DNA of 24,755 nt from contig UQOB01000011.1 of the NCBI GenBank assembly GCA_900542595.1, positions 1 through 24,755 of the forward strand, in the 5' to 3' direction. The notes below the pieces were generated by a model that was not told the DNA's origin, ran no database searches, and saw only the letters and a list, made by a program, of their open reading frames with translations. This DNA comes from an uncultured Mollicutes bacterium. Lineage in GTDB: Bacteria; Bacillota_I; Bacilli_A; RFN20; CAG-826. Below, piece after piece: positions 23,000 to 24,755 of this stretch. The translations under genes and the position numbers were made by a program. The number at the start of each line of letters is the position of its first letter. Positions within the stretch are counted from its first letter, which is position 1.

Positions 23000-23470
23000 A
23001 TGGAAAAAGATGACATCTACTTTTTAAAGGAAGCTTATAAGGAAGCTCTTTTAGCATTTGAAGAAGGCGAAATCCCCGTCGGCTGCGTCATCGCAAAAGA
23101 TAACGAAATCATTTCTCGCGGGCATAACGAGAAAGAAAAGACGAAAGATGTCACCCGTCATGCGGAAATTGTCGCTATTCAAAAAGCGGAACAAAAGCTC
23201 GATAGCATCAAGCTAAAAGATTGTACTTTATACGTCACTTTAGAGCCGTGTTTAATGTGTTCGGGCGCTATACTTCATAGTTTTATAAGTGAAGTTATTT
23301 TCTGTTTAAAAGACTCGCGAGAAGGCGCTATCGTCAGTAAATATCGAGTATTCGATGAACCTTCGAGGTATCCAAGGCCCTTAATTAGAATTGTCGATGA
23401 CGTCATTAATAGCGAAGAATTACTCCAACGTTTCTTTAAAAAGAAACGAAGTAATACCGATATTGAATAA
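23000..23470 (+). CDS. tadA: tRNA-specific adenosine deaminase (A34 to inosine)
   Basis: 156 aa from the ATG at 23000. TadA deaminates wobble A34 of tRNA-Arg(ACG). The zinc site is complete: H54-A-E56 (TRHAEIVAIQKA) and P83-C84-x-x-C87 (LEPCLMCSGA), with Glu56 the proton shuttle. The reading frame stays open back to 22925, but that part is SRP RNA; the extension must be an artefact, and MEKDDIYFLKEAYKEALLAF is a standard TadA N-terminus. There is no Shine-Dalgarno; the ATG abuts the T-tract after the SRP RNA. Transcription may be readthrough from the ffs promoter. Confidence 0.95.
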   Translation: MEKDDIYFLKEAYKEALLAFEEGEIPVGCVIAKDNEIISRGHNEKEKTKDVTRHAEIVAIQKAEQKLDSIKLKDCTLYVTLEPCLMCSGAILHSFISEVIFCLKDSREGAIVSKYRVFDEPSRYPRPLIRIVDDVINSEELLQRFFKKKRSNTDIE

Positions 23471-23499
23471 TTGACCCTCCCAAGGAAGCTTTAATTTTT

Positions 23500-23540
23500 T
23501 ATAATATTTGGTATAAGTTTGAGATTTTTATAATCTCAAA
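23500..23540 (+). promoter_or_regulatory. Probable promoter plus 5' hairpin before the P-type ATPase
   Basis: A perfect TATAAT (23500-23505) lies 48 nt before the ATPase ATG; a second candidate is TATAAG (23512-23517). The only -35-like TTGACC (23471-23476) is 23 nt away, too far. Just downstream lies the perfect inverted repeat TTTGAGATT-TTTAT-AATCTCAAA (23518-23540, 9-bp stem), ending 12 nt before the start codon. It has no U-tract, so it is an operator or leader hairpin rather than a terminator. Confidence 0.5.
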
Positions 23541-23552
23541 TGATAGTTACTT

Positions 23553-24755
23553 ATGATCAGAAATAAAAAACGGGAAGAGATAGAGACACGGATTGAAAAA
23601 GCCGAACGTTTTTACCCGGATTTTGTTTCCGGTTTAAGCACGATTCAAGTTACCAAAAGGGTTGAACAAAAGCTCTATAACAAGACCCCTAAAAAGGTTA
23701 CTAAAACCTATTGGCGAATCCTCTGCGATAACTTGTTTTCTTTCTTTAACCTCATCTTCTTAGCCATTACCCTGATGATGATTGCGGCTCAAAAAGACAT
23801 CACATTCTTTTTTTTCACCTTACCGATTATTTGCAATATTGTTATTGGTCTCGCAACTGACATTCGGGCGAGAAAACTAGTCGATAAACTGAGAGTTTTA
23901 ACTGATCCTAAAATCACGGTTGTAAGGGACGGCAAGAAACAAGAAATCTCCACCAAAGAGATTGTTCTTGATGATATCGTTTATTTAAAAGCCGGGGATC
24001 AGGTGCCCGCTGACGGGATGGTTATTGAAGGGCAAGCGACGGTCGATGAATCGTTATTAACCGGGGAACCAGAACCCATCCATAAAACTAACGGGATAAC
24101 CGTTTATTCCGGAAGTTTCTTAACGGCTGGTCAGCTCTATATGCGGGTAGAAAAGATTGGTTTAGCCTCCTACGCTGAAACTTTACAAGACGAAGCTAAA
24201 CGCTTTGAAAGACCGAAAAGCGACTTAAAGAGAAGTACGTTAAAGATTTTCTTTGTGACTGGGTTAATTGCGGTCGTGATGGGGATAGCGATGCTCCTCC
24301 AATGGTTAATTTCCGGCTTAGTTAATGGAACTTTGACATATGCGAGTTATCAAGATTTCGTGGAAGGTTTTTCCGGAAGCTTAGTGGCGATGATTCCGGC
24401 CGGCTTATATTTATTAACTTCTTTAACCTTAGGTATTGGGGTTCTTTATTTAGCGAAAAAGCGAATGAACGTTCAAGAGCTCTATTGCATCGAAATGTTA
24501 GCGAGAGTCGATGTTATTTGCTTCGATAAAACCGGCACACTCACTGATGGTAATTTAGAAGTTAATCAAATAATCAATTATTCAAAAATCGACGCAAAAA
24601 CCCTCCAAAATTATTTATATTCATTAGTTTTAGGCCTTGGTGACCATAACCAAACTGCGGAAGCGATCCTCAATTATGGTGGTCAACAAGTCATTACCCC
24701 CCGGGTTAAATTCCCTTTTGATAGTGCGAAAAAGTTATCGGCAGCAACATTTAAA
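23553..24755 (+). CDS. P-type cation-transporting ATPase, CtpE-like, 3' end outside window
   Basis: 401 codons are present and the frame is open at the right edge. It is an E1-E2 ATPase: N-terminal TM pair (~61-100), actuator domain with AGDQVPADG and TGE at 170-172 (TGEPEP rather than TGES), TM hairpin (~229-255 and 272-298) with IPAGL at 281-285, and phosphorylation motif DKTGTLT with D325. The stretch VAMIPAGLYLLTSLTLGIGVLYLAKKRM and QELYCIEMLARVDVICFDKTG resembles the CtpE-type bacterial family (implicated in Ca2+ uptake in mycobacteria). The usual acidic residue of PEGL in TM4 is Ala283, so cation specificity is uncertain. No clear SD precedes the ATG; a hairpin lies just upstream. Confidence 0.9.
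   Translation, partial: MIRNKKREEIETRIEKAERFYPDFVSGLSTIQVTKRVEQKLYNKTPKKVTKTYWRILCDNLFSFFNLIFLAITLMMIAAQKDITFFFFTLPIICNIVIGLATDIRARKLVDKLRVLTDPKITVVRDGKKQEISTKEIVLDDIVYLKAGDQVPADGMVIEGQATVDESLLTGEPEPIHKTNGITVYSGSFLTAGQLYMRVEKIGLASYAETLQDEAKRFERPKSDLKRSTLKIFFVTGLIAVVMGIAMLLQWLISGLVNGTLTYASYQDFVEGFSGSLVAMIPAGLYLLTSLTLGIGVLYLAKKRMNVQELYCIEMLARVDVICFDKTGTLTDGNLEVNQIINYSKIDAKTLQNYLYSLVLGLGDHNQTAEAILNYGGQQVITPRVKFPFDSAKKLSAATFK

Noticed and set aside
1..24755. tRNA genes, CRISPR arrays, insertion sequences or prophage
   Set aside because: I saw no cloverleaf, regularly spaced repeats, transposase or integrase; non-coding space is almost confined to the origin and short gaps.

Overview
The window spans the chromosomal replication origin of a bacterium of the Bacillota/Mycoplasmatota type. 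The order rpmH-rnpA-yidC-jag-mnmE to the left and dnaA-dnaN-yaaA-recF-gyrB-gyrA to the right is the classic Bacillus-like origin cluster. TGA is used as a stop (the rnpA/yidC and yaaA/recF overlaps), so this is not a code-4 mycoplasma. The minimal 4.5S-type SRP RNA, condensed gene blocks and compact intergenic spaces suggest a reduced Bacilli-related lineage (Acholeplasma, RF39 or Erysipelotrichia-like). That placement is inference.

Layout. At the far left is the 3' end of pyruvate phosphate dikinase (+), converging on a leftward three-gene accessory operon: a DinJ/RelB-like antitoxin, a zinc-macrodomain-family protein with altered active-site residues, and a 60-aa protein. Next, all leftward, comes a small beta-repeat protein and a housekeeping run read from right to left: rpmH, rnpA, yidC, jag, a 6-TM plus DUF2188 protein, mnmE, tatD, rnmV, ksgA, ispE, glmU. 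The non-coding stretch 11495-11942 holds many DnaA boxes. dnaA, dnaN, yaaA, recF, gyrB, gyrA, a GT4-like glycosyltransferase, serS, the SRP RNA, tadA and a truncated CtpE-like P-type ATPase all run rightward. Apart from ppdK, every gene points away from the origin, so transcription is co-directional with replication.

The origin looks bipartite. There are DnaA-box clusters upstream of dnaA. A second cluster in the dnaA-dnaN gap is followed by a CTA-TTA-CTA stretch and AT-rich DNA, which matches the box plus DnaA-trio unwinding architecture described in B. subtilis. Two ParB-binding parS palindromes (one perfect, one with a single mismatch) lie about 6 kb left of the origin, in rnmV and at the tatD/rnmV junction, although no parAB genes are in the window.

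The genes join origin firing and segregation (dnaA, dnaN, recF, gyrBA, parS), tRNA/rRNA maturation (rnpA, rnmV, ksgA, mnmE, tadA, serS), membrane-protein biogenesis (SRP RNA, yidC, jag) and envelope precursor supply (glmU, ispE). The least ordinary pieces are the antitoxin/macrodomain operon with its TATATACA-type palindromes, a Gly at the GyrA position corresponding to E. coli Asp87, a YidC with a roughly 230-residue outer domain, and the 6-TM/DUF2188 protein.
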